A DNA stretch of 64,000 nt from Pleodorina starrii (GCA_030267565.1 BRXU01000002.1:1426001-1490000), one strand, 5' to 3'; counted from the stretch's first letter, positions 12,517 through 25,451 are shown. Translations and numbers: made by a program. The notes: a model not told the origin generated them from the letters alone.

Positions 12517-14954
12517 GCGGCCGCGCGTCTTGCGCTGGGCGACGGATGCGGCATGCCGGCGCGCGGCGTCAACGTCTGAGCCGGTGCGGGTGGGTCTGTG
12601 GCGTGCCGTATATGCAGGTGGCTGGTGTGTCACATGAAGGCGGGAACGTGGCTGCGGGCCGGCGCGCGCGGCTTACCGTGCCGTGTTGAGGGAAGGTTAC
12701 CGCCGTCCTGGCCTCGATAGGAGCTCGCTCTGTGCGGTGGTGTAGGCCTAAGCGTTTGTCAGGGGCTTTACTAGCTCATCTAACGCGCTTTAACTTTTGG
12801 CTGTGCGGTTCTGCGATGGGCGGCCAGGCTTCGAGACAGCCCTTTGCGTCGCACACCCTAAGACGGCTCCCCTGCGCATGCGTATGCTTGCGTGCCAACA
12901 CAAGTGTGCTGAACGCGACGGCTTGTTTGGGAGGCGCCTGTTTTGGGGAGGCGCAGCATTGCTTTCTGTTGTTCTCAGCTGGGTGGACTTTGCAGGTGCT
13001 CATGCCCACCCTGGCGCCACCAATGGCAGCAATTGGCTGGGCCGAAACTGAGTCCAGGCTGCCATTAGGACGACCATCCACGCATCCATCGCCGACCCAT
13101 TGGGAGGCGTGAAGGGTCGCGGCTGGGACCAGAACGGCGGCGAGCGGCCCTTGCGGCCCCACAGGCGGCGCTCGCATCTGGAGATGGGCTTGGTTCCTCG
13201 GTCAGTCTGGTGTGTAGACTGGTGTTTCGATCTGATTTGGTAGATTGACTGACGCTAAGGAGTTTGACGCTAAGGAGCGGCCCGGCCCCGCCCGTGCATT
13301 TCCCAGCCATAAGACACGTGACGGGAGGGGCTTGTGTCGGCGCACCGACGGCGCGCGCAACGCGGTGGCGGTGGCGGCGCTCATCACGACACCGTCAGTT
13401 GCAGGGGGCGGCGCCCTTCAATTGTGGAGATGGTTGATGAAGGTCGAGGAACGGCGTGTTGCTGCGAGACGTTTCTCCCGTGGCAGATTAAGATGGGACT
13501 TTCTGGGCCTTTCTGGGATGGGGATCTCTAGACCACGCATATTATTTTGTGCCCCTTGCTGTGACGCGGCCGGCGGCGAACCGAACTTATAACCTGCGAG
13601 GATAACGGGCCATACCGTACAATCCCACGCAAACATCTGTATTACCATGTCTTTGACGCGTTTAGGCTTGGTGGGCTGGTTGGAGGCGTGCGCAGGAGCC
13701 TCGGCCAATACGGTAACTCGACCCGTGGTGACTGTGAAGAGGTTGTGGACTGCAGCGTGCGAACTGCGGGCACTGGTCGGTACAGGGGGAAACGTTCTGT
13801 CACTGTGTGTGTACGACCGCCCAGTTACTGCCACCGGCCGCATCGAATGTGGCCGCGTACGACTGCACTGCTGCTTTGACGCCTTTTGTTACAAGGCCAA
13901 GCTTGCGCGCACGGGCGCCAGGCACAGCTTGGCGCTTAATCTGTGACGTGGGATAGAACGCGTACCGGTAATGGCGTCTCGGTCGTGTGAATGCGCAATG
14001 GCTTAATTTGCACGAAGGGCGGAATGGTTGGCGTGGTTGGTGGCGGGTGTGAACCTATCGGGCGCCCTCCATGGGACCATGGCGCTAGGTCGCTAGTTTG
14101 CGGAGCACGATCAGCCCCCCTGGACACATGCGACGCATGCCGCCGGTGCTGAGTCCCAAGCTGCTATCGCGTCCGCATACTTTTGTGTCGAGACCTTTCG
14201 ACAGGGCATGACCCACATAAGTGCCTGTTCGGCATTTTGTAGTAGGACAGGAATGCGTGATGCGGACAGGCGCGCGGTGAAGGAACGTGCTCGATTTTGT
14301 TGACGAGCATTACGACCCCACCACCAATTTTGCACTGCGAGTTTTGCTGTTTTGTCTGTGGGATTTGATTGTGCAAACTGGAATGGTTGTGGGAATGGGA
14401 ATGTGTAGCCTCAATTGCGTGTCACGGGCGGGCCCGGGCGGTGACCGTTGAAGGCAATTCCTGACCCTTCCTGCCTGGCCAGGTGGCCACGCCAGACCGA
14501 GGCCATATTCACCGCTTAAGGGTGTGGCCCGTCGCATTTACTATCCGTGGGTTACCACGGTAATCGAAGGCGCCGAATGCCATACGGCAGCTAATCCGCC
14601 CGCCGCGCCACGCAGGGAAGGAGCCTAACTGCAGATGAGAGGGCTGGCCCCGCGCTGGCTGCCTTACACAGTTGCAAGGCGGAGGCAAGAGAGTCAGGCG
14701 AGCCGACCATGCTTGAAACACCTCAACATGCTGCCACCGAGGGCACCAATGCCGCAGTACCGTTTTTGTTTTGCAAATTTCGAGTTCCCAGCATCCAGCA
14801 TCACGCCTGGGTGCAAGCGACCCCACCCCACCTTCGACTGCTCAAACCTGTCGCGCTCCTGCAACAGCAGTGTCCTCCCCCCAAGACGAACGCCAGAGTG
14901 AGCGCCGGCGGCGACCCGCGTGTCTTCCCTGGCGCCCATGTTCCTTTGCACCCC
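12517..14954. other. Intergenic spacer between convergent genes, nothing recognised
   Basis: About 2.4 kb between the low-complexity gene (+) and the long minus-strand gene. Only short frames without domains; a small tandem pair (gacgctaaggag, twice near 13250) is the only local structure noticed. Confidence 0.5.
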
Positions 14955-17900
14955 TCACCTCAACACATATTCGACATCCCGCCCGCCATCCTCACTCATC
15001 ACCGCATGCAGCGCCGCCGACAGCCCCCCGCCCCCGCCCCCGCCGGCAGCCCCGGCACCCCGGTCCTCCTGCTGGTCGCTATGTGGCTCCTGCTCCTCGC
15101 AGAGCCGCTCCAGGGAGCCCTGCAGCACAGCAGCCGCAGGGTTGGGCAGCGTGCGGAGCGCGCGCAGGGCGCTGCGCAGCAGCTGCCGAACGTCGCTCGC
15201 GGCCGCGGCGGCGGCTGCCGGCAGCGGCCGCAGTGGCGGCTCCGAAACCGCCAGCGCAGCCACGAGGCACTGCAGGACGGACAGCAGGATGGCCTGAGAG
15301 GAGAGGAACGGAAAGGGAAGGCGGCGTTGCACGTTGGCGTAAGTGCAGGGTCACAATTAGGATTTTTATACCGGTAGCTATGGCGCCAGCGCAAAACGCG
15401 TGACGGGGCACTTGGGTCGTAGGGGCGTTGCTGGCCGGCCGCCTGCCCTCACCACCACCGGGCAGCCGCACCGAGAACCCTCTGCCGCACCTGCCAAACG
15501 TCCAGCGCGCGGTCGTTTCCGGGCGACGCCAGCTCCCAAGCAACCGTGGCCACCCCGCACAGCTCCGACAGCAGCACCACCGCGATGGCCGCCACCCCGA
15601 GGTTGCCGCCCCCTCCTCCAGCGCCGTCCAATGTCCGGGCGGAAGCCGAAGCCGCCGCTGACAGGCGCGACGCCAGCAGCGCGAGGTGCGCTGCGCACCG
15701 GTCGCCTACGGCTGGCAGCAGTGCCGGCGCTGATGCTACGGCCGCCGCATCGGCCGCAGCCGCGGCGCGCAGCGCCGCTGCAGCCGCGCGACAGGCGAGA
15801 GCCATGGACAGTGCTACGGCCGCCGCGGCGGCGCCGCCGCCACGGCGCATCACCGGCGCCAGCAAGCACGTCCGCATGACCTCCATGGACAGTGCACCCG
15901 CCGTCGGCAGTCCCTCAGCCGCACCTGCCTCCTCCAGGGCGGCGTGGAGCGCCGCCCCACCGCCGGCCGCCTGGACGACAGCAGGCAGCAGCCCCAGCAG
16001 CAGACGCCGCGCCTGCTCCGGCGAGGCCGTGGGCAGCAGCTCAGCCACCGCCTGGACACTGCCCTGCAGCAGCATCGGCGCCGGCAGCTGCGGCAGGCCG
16101 CGCGCCGCCGTCGCCGCCACGTGCCGCGCAATGACGCCCTCCACGTCCTCGTCCCGGCGCCCCATCGGCGCCGCCACCGCACCGCCGTCGTCGTGCGGTA
16201 GGACGTCACCCCAAGCCGACCACACGCATGGCGCAGCGTTTCGAGCCTCTCCCACTTCGTCGGCACCATCCTCGGCAGCGGCTGCGGCTGCGGCGTCCAG
16301 CAGCGCCAGCCGTACAGCCGTCGCGTTGGCCGCACTGCTGGTGGCGAAGGCCAACGTGTCGACCAAGACAGCGCGCGCCAAGTTCGCGTCCGCGGTGCGC
16401 AGGCCGCGGGGCCGCCAACGCGTCGCGGGCGCGAACCAGGCCGACAGGGCGCGGATGCCACCGCCGTCGCCCTCGTCGCCATCATCGCCCCCGCCGGCCC
16501 CGTCGTCGCCCTGAGACGATGCAGCGGCCAGCTCCAGCAGCGGCAGCAGCACAGCCACCGGGTGCCTGTCGAGGAGGAGGCGCCCCGGGGGGCAGGGAAT
16601 GCGGAGGGCGCAGTGACGTCTCCACACGGCCACATACCAGCCGGGGGCGTCACGTGCCCGTACACGTATCCACGTGCAGCTCGCATCACACGTGGACGGA
16701 GGGGTTTTTGAGTTGTGGGATAGACCGCATAGACGGTATAGACCTCATAGACGGCATGCATGAGATTTGGGATAGACCGCATAGGCAGTCGAACTCAGCG
16801 TATCATAGTCAGAAAGTGGAGAGGGCAAAGGGTGCGCGCCAGGGGAAACCCACACAGCTCCGTAGGCGGAAGGCATGCGGAGCCGGATGGGGGCGTGGTT
16901 AAGGTGCGAACGGGGCGGTGCGGGGAGGTGCGGGGCGGCCTATCCAAAGCCAACGCAGCACATGCCGGCGCAGATACCGGCAACAACACCGGGCAACCGC
17001 TGGGCCCTCACCTAGGCAGCGTAGCGCACCCCTCCGACAAGTCCCGCAGCTCGCCGACATCGCCCTCGTGCCGCGTCGTGCTCAGGTACGTGCCGTACAG
17101 CTGCACGGCACGCTCCAGGACCGTTGCAGCGGCGTCGATAGCCGCCGCCTCGAGCCGGCGACTGCCGGTATACGTGTCGTACAGCTCGCCGAGCGCCGCC
17201 GCCGCCGCTAGCAGCAGCCGCGCGGGGCGCGCCGCCGCCAGCTCCGTCATGGGGCAGTACGCGGCGGGAGGCAGGCCGGCGGTTTCGGAGCCGCCCATAA
17301 CCAGCTGTGCCACCAGCAGTCCGCAGTAGACCTGTACCACGGCACGACATACCCCTTCACAACATGGCTTCGGCACCGGAATCGTTCCTCGTCGCCCATG
17401 ACAGAAGTCCGCTACCGTTCTGGCATACCTAGTGGCATTTGGTGGCATACCTAGTGGCATCTGGTGGCACACTGAAGTGGCATCTCGTGGTCATGCACAG
17501 GAGCGGATGTCGCAGTTGATGCGGGTTAGTGCGGCGCCACGTGGGAGGCCCGCCGCGTCGCAGGACGGCTGCCGGCAAAGAAGACGGAACAGTAACCGTA
17601 CCTGCGGCACCGACCGCCGCCCGCCCTCTGCAGTGCCGGACAACGCCGGCTCCACCAGCGCGCTCAGCAGCTGCCGCGGTGCCAGCAGGCCAGCCCGCAG
17701 CAGCCCTCCCAGCAGCCCCAGCAGCGACCTGCGCTCCGCCGCGGTTCGCAGCCAGCGCGCCGCGTCGCCTAATACCACATCCCGGACGCATGACAGGAGC
17801 ATCGGCACCGGCGCCGCCGGCGCCGGCGCCCCTGCAGCGGCGGCTGGCGCCGCCGCCGCCACCGCAAAGCACCGCAGCAGCTGCAGCACCCACGGCTGCT

Positions 17901-20730
17901 GGCCCGGGTGCGTGAGGCCGTCCAGCACGAGCCGCCGGATACAAGCCTCCGGAACCAGTACGGCGTACGGCAAGAGGTTGGTGGCGGCGGCCGCCAGGCG
18001 CTCGGCCTCCTGCTGGGCGCTGAGGGCGAGGCGCTCCAGGGAGCCCTCCACGGCGGCGGCGCGGTTGCTGAGCGCCACCAGCGCGCGGCAGGCGGCGGCC
18101 TGCAGCGCGGCATCGGCGGCCAGACGCGCGCGGAGGCTGCCGTACCCCGTACGGCAGGGCGGGAGGTGGAGGGGAAGCGGATTTGGCCGGGCATGTTAAC
18201 GGGGCTGTCAGGGTACGGGGCTACAACCGGCCAAGATAAAAGGGACCGATGGCATTTACGTGACCCGGGCATGACTCGTCGCTGGGGAGCACCGAACCAG
18301 TAGCCCAGGAGAACTAGTTTGCCTGGCGCGTGAATCCGATGCGATCAAGGACGACGATAATCCGATGCGATCAAGGATGACCCACCTCGCAAAGTCCGGC
18401 GAATCCAGCACCACCGCCTGCAGTGCCGCCTGCTGCTCGGGCGCCCCCACGCACGCCAGGCACTCCGCCGCCATCCGAAGCACCTGCAGCTCCAGCTGCC
18501 GCGCAGCTTCCACCCGCTCCACCTCAGCGCCGCCGCAGAGCCCCCCCGCAGGCGCTCCGGGCCCTGTGCCGCCGTCGCCCCCGACCGCAGCGTTGACGGC
18601 ACTCCCGGCGGCATCTGGGTCAGCTCCGCTGCGCGCGCCGCCGCCGGGCCCCTGGAGCCCCTGGAGCAGCTCCAGCAGCGCCAGCGCCATACGAAAGGGG
18701 CTGTAAGGGTCCGGCCCCGCCGCCGAGCCGACCCGTGGGTCGCTCTGAACCCGGAGCCACGAGCCCAGGCCAGGCGTCAGCAGGGCCACGGCCGCCGCCG
18801 CCGCGCGTGCTGTCGCCGCCGCGCTTGGCGCCGGCGCCGGCACTGCTGGCGCCGCCGCCGCGGCTGCCGTCATCGCATTCTTGACCGCGCCACGCGACAA
18901 CAGCAACTGCAACGCGTCGGTGCCACCGCCGGCCCGCGGGGCGCCCGAAGGCGCGACGGCGGCAAGCGAGGCGGCTCGCAGCCAGTCCGGCAGCCTGCGG
19001 GTCTGCGGCCGTCCCGGCCCCTCCGCCCCGGCAGGCGCCAGCGGGGCCGGTGCCTGACCGGGGGCGGGGCCGGTGCCTGACGGGTCGGCCATCGCCGCCA
19101 CCGGCCCCGCAGCGGCAGAACCGTATGGAAGATCTCGCCACACGTCCTCGGCCGCGAGCCGTACGGTGCCTTCTCCAGTTGGCAGTTCTGGACGTGGGAG
19201 CAGCTGTGCGTTCCCAGCAGCAGCAGCAGCAGCCGTAGCGGAGATCGGCGGCGGCGGCGCATTTGCCGCCGCTGATGCGCTGGCGGCTTGCATGCCCAAC
19301 AGCATAATACGGGTTCGTAGCCTTAGGGCCGACCCGTGGGACAGCAGACCGTGCGGGGCCCCCACCACGCCGCCGCCGCCCCGTTGCTCGTCCAGTAAGC
19401 CAGCCAGCTCGCCTTGCACGAGCTGCAGCAGCGCCGTCGCCGTCGCCGCCACCGCGTCTGCGTCCGCTGCCGCGGTCTTGGCAGCCCCCGAGGCGGCCAG
19501 TATGTCCGCCTGGCAGACGCATAAGCCCTCTTGCAGAGCCTCGCAGCACGCATCTTCCCACTGGTCGTCTCCGGCACAATCCCCTCCTGCCGTAGTGGTA
19601 ACAGCGACAGCGGCAGCTGCGGCTGTGCTGGCGAGCCGCCGCCGCAGCGTCTGTGCCAGGGCGCGACCCAGCAGCAGCAGGCACGGCAGCCAGCGGCGGC
19701 CGTCCCACGCGGGCTTGTCCGCGCCTCCTGACAACTCCTTCGCCGCCGCCTGCCGCACCGAATGCGCGACGCTTAGCACGACGCGCGGGTTGCTCGCGAT
19801 CCGATGAGCCCAAGAGGGGCTCCCTGCGGCGTCCCGATCCAGGTCCGCAGCACCGGCGCAACCAGCACCAGCGCCAAGAAGCGCCTCCGCTATCGCCGGC
19901 GCTATGGCCGAATGCAACTCCATCGCGCGCGCCAGGGCCGCCGATGCGACGGCGGGATGGGGGAGCCATGCCAGCAGGTCCAACAGCCGAGCATCCCAGC
20001 CCAACGCCGCCACGATGCGCACGTACACCCCGGCCGGCAGCTTACGCCGCGCGGCAGCGGCCAACTCGTCCCGTCGAAAGCCGCGCCACCCGTGGCTGCC
20101 GTCGCCGTCGCCGTTGCTTGCGGCGACAGGCGTCCTAGAGCCGACGCTCACAGCCGTCCGGCACTCCACGGTGATGACATCGAATAAGTCCGAGGAGAGC
20201 GCCAGAAAGTTGTGCAGCAGCGCCTCCGCGTAATACAGTGGGCCGCACCCGCCGTCGCCGTCGCCGCCACTTCCTCCATTGCCGTCTGCGACGGACGCCA
20301 GAAGGTCCTGGAGAATCCCGACAGCCCGCGCGGCCGCCATGGCTTCCCTAGACGAAGCGTCCTGCACCCGCCCCTCCGTCACCGACTTCAGGTGCTCGAC
20401 TCCTACTTCCCTCATGTCACTGGGCACCGCAGCGCCCTCCGCTGCAGCGGCGTCGGTCAGAGGTTCAACCTTCGCTGCAGCAGGGCCGCTGCAGCCGCCA
20501 TCGCCGCTGCCACTGCCGGTTGCGGTGCCTGCGCCAGGGCAGGAAGGCGGACCCTGCAGCGTGTGCTCGACGCACGCCAACATGCGCTGCAGGCCCCGCA
20601 GCAGCACCAGCGGCAGCGCGTCGCCGCGCGGCAGCTGCTGCAGGGCGCCTGCCAGCGCTGCCAGCTGCTGCTGCTGCCTCCAAACGTCGCCTGCCGCCGC
20701 CTGCGGCGCCCCCACACGGCGCCGTGCCAT
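14955..20730 (-). CDS. Large Ala-rich helical protein of unknown function (at least five exons)
   Basis: Five minus-strand exons join in phase: 20730-18386, 18136-17602, 17331-17012, 16565-15491 and 15293-14955, about 1537 aa. Junctions read smoothly (for example SPDFA|SLRARLAAD, DVWQ|AILLSVL), each with GT-AG and matching phase. The chain is almost entirely Leu/Ala-rich amphipathic helices broken by Gly/Ser/Asp-rich loops, such as LYYAEALLHNFLALSSDLF, SWAHRIASNPRVVLSVAHSV and LGLLGGLLRAGLLAPRQLLS, suggesting a HEAT/ARM-like solenoid scaffold. There is no signal peptide or catalytic motif. I do not recognise the family. The start is taken as the ATG at 20730; a further 5' exon is possible. 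Introns at about 16.6-17.0 kb and 17.4-17.5 kb contain short tandem repeats. Confidence 0.65.
16690..16790. repeat. Short intronic repeats (GATAGACCGCATAGACGG type)
   Basis: Degenerate tandem and inverted copies of a roughly 18-bp unit (gggatagaccgcatagac) inside the intron 16566-17011 of the long minus-strand gene. A second simple tandem array (gtggcatacctagtggcat) sits in the next intron at about 17420-17490. Confidence 0.5.
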
Positions 20731-20850
20731 CCCGATACGCGCTCCGGGCTCGCAACAACGATCCGCGGGCTACGACGGCCCCCACGTCGCGCTGCGAAAA
20801 ACCTCCCTGATAGTACTTGCCGCGACCCGCTGGCAGGTCCTGGCCCTACT

Positions 20851-21276
20851 TTACCCTGCCTTTCCGCTGGCCGCCTTGGCGCTGGACGCGGGCTGCCCGG
20901 CGCGAGCGAGCGCTGCGGCTGCTGGGTTACTACTCGCGCCTGGTCCCCGCCCCGCACCCTTTGCTGCTGCTGCTGCTGGTACGCCGCCGCGAAGGCGCCT
21001 CAGGAGCCGCAGGGCCTTGCACGGCAGCACGTAGCACACCACCACCGCCAACAGCACCAGCAACACGAAGTCCGCGCCCCCCAGCGGCAGCACCCGCAGG
21101 CCGCCGTCCTCCGCCGTGCCGCCGCCGCTGCTGCTGGCGCCGCCGCCGCCGCCGCTGCTGCTGGCGCCGCCGCCGCCGCTGCTGCTGGCGCCGCCGCTGC
21201 TTCCGCCGCTGCCGCTGCCTCCTGTGCGAGTGCTATCGGCGCTCCCCAGCACAGATGCAAGGAGCACTGCGCTCAT
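20851..21276 (-). CDS. Small single-pass membrane protein, Gly/Ser-rich
   Basis: ATG-led, uninterrupted 141-aa frame. A Gly/Ser-rich N-terminal half with GGGGASSS repeats is followed by a clear hydrophobic helix (DFVLLVLLAVVVCYVLP), a basic stretch (KALRLLRRLRGG) and an Ala-rich tail. It lies on the same strand and about 120 bp upstream of the long unknown gene, so it could instead be a 5' exon of that gene. No known family. Coding status rests on the intact frame and the TM-plus-basic topology only. Confidence 0.4.
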   Translation of the reverse strand: MSAVLLASVLGSADSTRTGGSGSGGSSGGASSSGGGGASSSGGGGGASSSGGGTAEDGGLRVLPLGGADFVLLVLLAVVVCYVLPCKALRLLRRLRGGVPAAAAAKGAGRGPGASSNPAAAALARAGQPASSAKAASGKAG

Positions 21277-21422
21277 GCGCGCTTTGTGCTCAGTCCGCCT
21301 GACGGACTACGCCGCAACGTGGCCACCGAAACCAGGCGGTTGACGGTTGGCGTTCTGGTTAGGCCCAATCCCGGCTGGGGCTGGTATGACCCTTCGAGCC
21401 CCGGGCGAACCCAACTGGGGGC

Positions 21423-22005
21423 CTAGAGCTCCTCTCTTACCGCACCGCCGGAGCCCGCCGCCTGCTGCTGCTGCTCCTCCTGAGGCTCCTCCTGGGCCTG
21501 TTGCTGGGGCTGCTGCTGCTGCTCCTCCTCCTCCACCTGCGGCTGCTCTGCCTGCTGCTGTTGGAGAGCAGCAATGCGGGCCTGCGCCAAGTCGGCACAC
21601 AAGCGGCGCACGAGTTCGAGGCTCAGCCGAGCGAGGATTTCCCACGTCCATATGAGCCGGACGGAGGCTGCACGGAGCCGTACCCTCACCAAGAGCGATG
21701 CCGAATCCCCGCGATCGACAGTGGCGGCATGTGGGCACAGGCACAACGCGGTCCGAGACACCGCATGGCGAGCTGCCTGGGCGGCGCCGCGAGCGTGTCG
21801 GGGTCATCCTGTCACAGGGTGCCGTACGTCCATGTACGATACCTCCGTGTCGTACCTGATTGCGCTGGCCGATGCGCCGCAGTGCAACCTGCCGCTCCCG
21901 CTCCGTCAGTGTGGCCCAGTTGGCGATGCGGCGGAGTGTGCCGTCCTCCGCGACTGACCGGATACAACATGGCACGGCGCGGCACGGCACGGGACGGTGG
22001 AACAT
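21423..22005 (-). CDS. Small conserved-looking protein with WATLTERERQ motif (two exons)
   Basis: Two minus-strand exons join in phase 0. Exon 1 (to 21856) ends GQRNQ at CAG|GTACGA; exon 2 (21581-21423) follows GGCGCAG| and starts ARIAALQQQQ. The joined core NWATLTERERQVALRRIGQRN plus ARIAAL is a convincing helical segment, followed by a Gln/Glu-rich tail ending GGAVREEL. I have a sense of having seen related W.TLTE.ER..A.R.I..RN segments in small plant and algal proteins but cannot name the family. The N-terminus is uncertain: the frame is open to 22005 without a clear upstream ATG context, and an acceptor (CCGGTCAG|) suggests an additional 5' exon. Confidence 0.5.
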
Positions 22006-22199
22006 GACCCGTCAGTGAGGAATAGGGGATGGCGCAGTGCGTTCCAAGGTCTGCTGCACATCAGCCCCGGCGTGGCGCCCGGTCCGGCATATGGCGTAAA
22101 CGGTGTGGAAGGCGGGCAAGGTGGGGGAGGCGCGACGCATATATGGGGCTGATGGAGGGGCGCGACGGGCACTGTCCCGCGCACTTCGGCAGCGGCTTT

Positions 22200-22245
22200 G
22201 CCCAAATGCTGTGACAGTGCCCAAATACTGTGACAGTGCCTAAGT
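22200..22245. repeat. Short tandem repeat (ccaaatactgtgacagtgc)
   Basis: Two and a half imperfect copies of a 19-bp unit containing ctgtgacagtgcc. Function unknown. Confidence 0.6.
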
Positions 22246-22296
22246 ACTTTGGAGGTCTTCGCATCACAAGGCATCAATAGGCTTGGAAAGCGGCAA

Positions 22297-23147
22297 ATGG
22301 CACCCCAGCCCCAAGGAATGGCAACAGGAAGTAAGAGACGACGCCTTGGCAAGTTAGGGCCGTATCGCGTCCACCACGCTTCCGTACCAATGGTCGGTCC
22401 TAGAGCGTCGAGCGCGATCTTGCCGCCACCTGTGTGGCATGTACGGAGCGAATGCCAGGCCGTCCAGGATTGGTTTCAGACAGCGCGGCAGCAAGGAGCC
22501 CGCAGCAAGTCCACGAGGATTGGTCATGCGGGGCCAGGGCGAGAGGGTGAAGGGACCGGGCAGCCAGGTAAGAATTGTAATATTGCAGGAAGCCACACGC
22601 GGGTGAGGGGTATGCCAGGGGGTTGTTTCGAGGGCGCCTGACGCGGCAAGTCCTCCCAGCGATGCTGCCCCTACCAACTGTGAGGGTTGGTACGGGCGCG
22701 CCGACTTCGCCGACACCAGACGGAGCCGGCAGGGCCAGCACTTCGCTCGAAGGTTTCTCCGCACTGGTAGGAGGCGCAGGCGGGGCAGTCGAGTCCTGCC
22801 GTGAGCAGGAACAAGTAGGAGGGGCCGGTGGCGGTTAAAGCCGGTGTGCGGCGCGTGACATGTACATTGCTGGAATAGGCTGCATGAACAGTGGATAGCG
22901 TACCCATTGTCACAAAGCTTACTTGGGGAGTATCCTGGGAGCTTGTCGCCAGCATGAGCAGAAACAACAGCGGCAAGAGCTGTGCTGGCAGGACTGGAGG
23001 GCCTTGCGTACGCATAAGGAGATTACCGCCAAAGAGGACGCTGCTTACTGGGCAAACGACTTCATGGCGGCCTCAGATCACCAAGTCCGAATCTCTCGAA
23101 AGGCCGTACCTGCCAGTCGTGCTATGAATAGTACACAAAGAACATAA
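22297..23147 (+). CDS. Tentative small three-exon gene, unknown function
   Basis: A possible chain: exon 1 22297-22567 (ATG at 22297; donor CAG|GTAAGA), exon 2 22660-22766 (acceptor TCCTCCCAG|, donor CTG|GTAGGA), exon 3 22962-23147 (acceptor GAGCAG|). Phases agree across all junctions. The best protein-like stretch is in exon 3: QELCWQDWRALRTHKE and AAYWANDFMAAS. About 187 aa, unrecognised. Agreement of phases could be coincidental; treat as a candidate. Confidence 0.3.
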
Positions 23148-24650
23148 CAGTGTTCGATTGGCACATACGGAAACAGTGTTCCGTCCGTTCGCAGTCTTTG
23201 ATAGCTGAAATAGTCGCCTTACCTCATGAGACCCGAAAGGTCATGGGCCTCATCGGCTCTGTCGCTGTGCCTAACAGGCATGCAAGTTTTTATATCCTTT
23301 GAGGACATGCCGATCACAGCTTTATCATACTATTTCACTGCGTTTAAGATCTTTACTCTGTAAGCACCCTGAGACGCGACAGCCGAACACAGTTTGACGC
23401 GCAAATATGAGCGCTGCCGAAAGGGGCACGACCATATACATGTTACATGTAAGGGAAAGAACATTCTTCATTTTTCGTGGAGCGATAAGTCGCGGATCTG
23501 GCGGCTTCGCACGTGTGTGGTCCCGAACGCTGGTTCGGGAGGGCGATGAGCTCAGGACGTCAGGAGCTGCTCAGGCAAGCCTAGCACACCCCCGACCCAA
23601 ACACACGCCGACCCAGTCCCTGCTAGCCTACCCAGGGCTGTGGAAGTGGGGTGAAAGGGGCGTGCATGGTTACTGCTGTGGGCAATGACTGTCGGCAACA
23701 CTTCCGGGTCGATAGTCATGGCATTCACAAGTCTCGCGATTACCCAACCTTGGGAAGGAAACATACCCGAGTTGACAGGCTGTGAAAGGCGGACGGCGTT
23801 GCGCTGTGAAGGCGATAGTTAACTTGCGCCTAATCCCCATAGGGCCCATACTGTTGCGACAACCACGCATGTCCCCCTCACTCAAAAGAGCTTAACTCCA
23901 AACGAGCAGACAGCGCTGTCCAGGGCGGAGCCACAGCTGCGGCTGCCCATGACGGGACTACGCGCGGCACTCCTTAGCTTGCCGTGGAAACATTAGGACG
24001 CAGGGGTGAACACATGCGCTGCCGAAGCAATGGGGCCCAACTTTGTATCGGTCCGTTCCGTTCGGCCGCTATGGGCTGCCATCTGTCCGAGTTATACTGT
24101 TCGTGCCCTACGGCGGCCGGCCAGTAGTGCAACGCCACACAAGCGCTCCCGATTTCTGTATGGGTTCACACATCGGGCATTCAGCATGTGAAGGGGATGC
24201 GTGCAGCCCATCCGAAGGTGCACTTCTCGTCGTCTAGGGCAACAGAGAATCCGTGCCGCAGTCGACCAACAACCCCCGACAGCCGACACCCTTGAGTGAT
24301 CGACAACACGCGTTCAACTGAATAAGAATTGACTGACACAATCAAAGATGCTCTCAACGAAAGCATAATCGGGCTTTGCTGGAAACGGCTTTGCCAGCTG
24401 GTGAGCCTAGGCCGGCACATGTACTTCACAGGTCGTGACTACCAAGGGCTGGCACGCACTGATAAACCACCAGGAACGCGCATGACATTGCGCGTTCATT
24501 GGCGCTGCTGGATGCAGGAGCACGGTTCCGGGAAAAGCGTTACTGTACTGTTGTCATGCCGCAACCGACAACCCTACATCGTCGACGTGTCGAGTGTAAC
24601 CAACTCCATCAGCTACCTGCCTTTCCCGAAACGTTAAATGCAATCTAGGG
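23148..24650. other. Spacer, nothing recognised
   Basis: No supported gene or RNA. Only short frames with no domain were found. Confidence 0.5.
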
Positions 24651-25451
24651 AAATATGAAAGAGAAATATGAACGGTTGAGGAAGAGTGCGCGCATAGGGC
24701 CCGGCTGCTCAGTTGCAGTCCACAGGAGGCTGACTCACAGCGGTAAAGTATATGAGGGCGGGGAACCCCGTCGCATCCCATTTTCCAAAACAGTCACTTC
24801 CTATACAAAGCGACGTATATACATTATAGTAAATAGCGCCTCAAGCCACAATATTCTTATCGTGACCACAAGCAAACGAGCCGTTGCGGTGGAGTACAGG
24901 TGTGACCGAGTGAGTGTGCACTCTCCAGTGACCTGAGTTGAGTTTGCGACATGCTTCGCGCCCAAGAGTGTGCGTAGCGCACCATTGTCCGTTGCCTTCG
25001 GCGCTGTGCGCTCCTTTCTACCTTGCGCCATCGCCCATGCCTTACACTGTCACCTGTTCTTTTTGCAGCAATTTGTAAGGTTCTCTGTAATCAAGCTGCG
25101 AGCAGACATTGAATCGAGCGAGCCTATTGTGGTAAGCTGCAGACCGCAATGTCGTTAGGTGTCAGGCATCCTGGGCGGAACAGGTCGTTACCCTTGTCGG
25201 CACTGGGTACGCGACGTGGAGGTTAGGTGCTGTTCATTATAACCTTTTTTTGTGTCTTCCGGTTAAGCGACCGGTGTCCGGAAGTTGACACGGTCTGCGG
25301 CGGTATCACGTAAGACTTCGTTTCATGCTCCTTTCGCTGTTTTCGGTATTCTCTTATATGCATAATGGTATTTGACAACTGGAATTGTATCTGTGCACTT
25401 TCATATCTGCTGTGTAGGTCAACCGCCACGCAAGATAGTCAAGCGTTGAGC
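24651..25451 (+). promoter_or_regulatory. Presumed promoter/5' region of the first tandem HRGP gene
   Basis: Resembles the region upstream of the second paralogue (about 36620-37350). Both contain gcatagggcccg- or cgcatagggcccgg-type blocks, a gagg(g)c-rich segment, an ATACAAAG- or ATACAAGT-type block and a TATACAT-like AT-rich run. The duplication therefore included upstream sequence. No transcription start was determined. Confidence 0.4.

Noticed and set aside
15546..16514. 322-residue plus-strand Ala/Ser-rich frame
   Set aside because: Antisense shadow of exon 16565-15491 of the minus-strand gene.
18620..19969. 449-residue minus-strand frame inside the long helical gene
   Set aside because: Different frame of exon 20730-18386; Arg/Gly-rich shadow, whereas the chosen frame joins in phase to four further exons.
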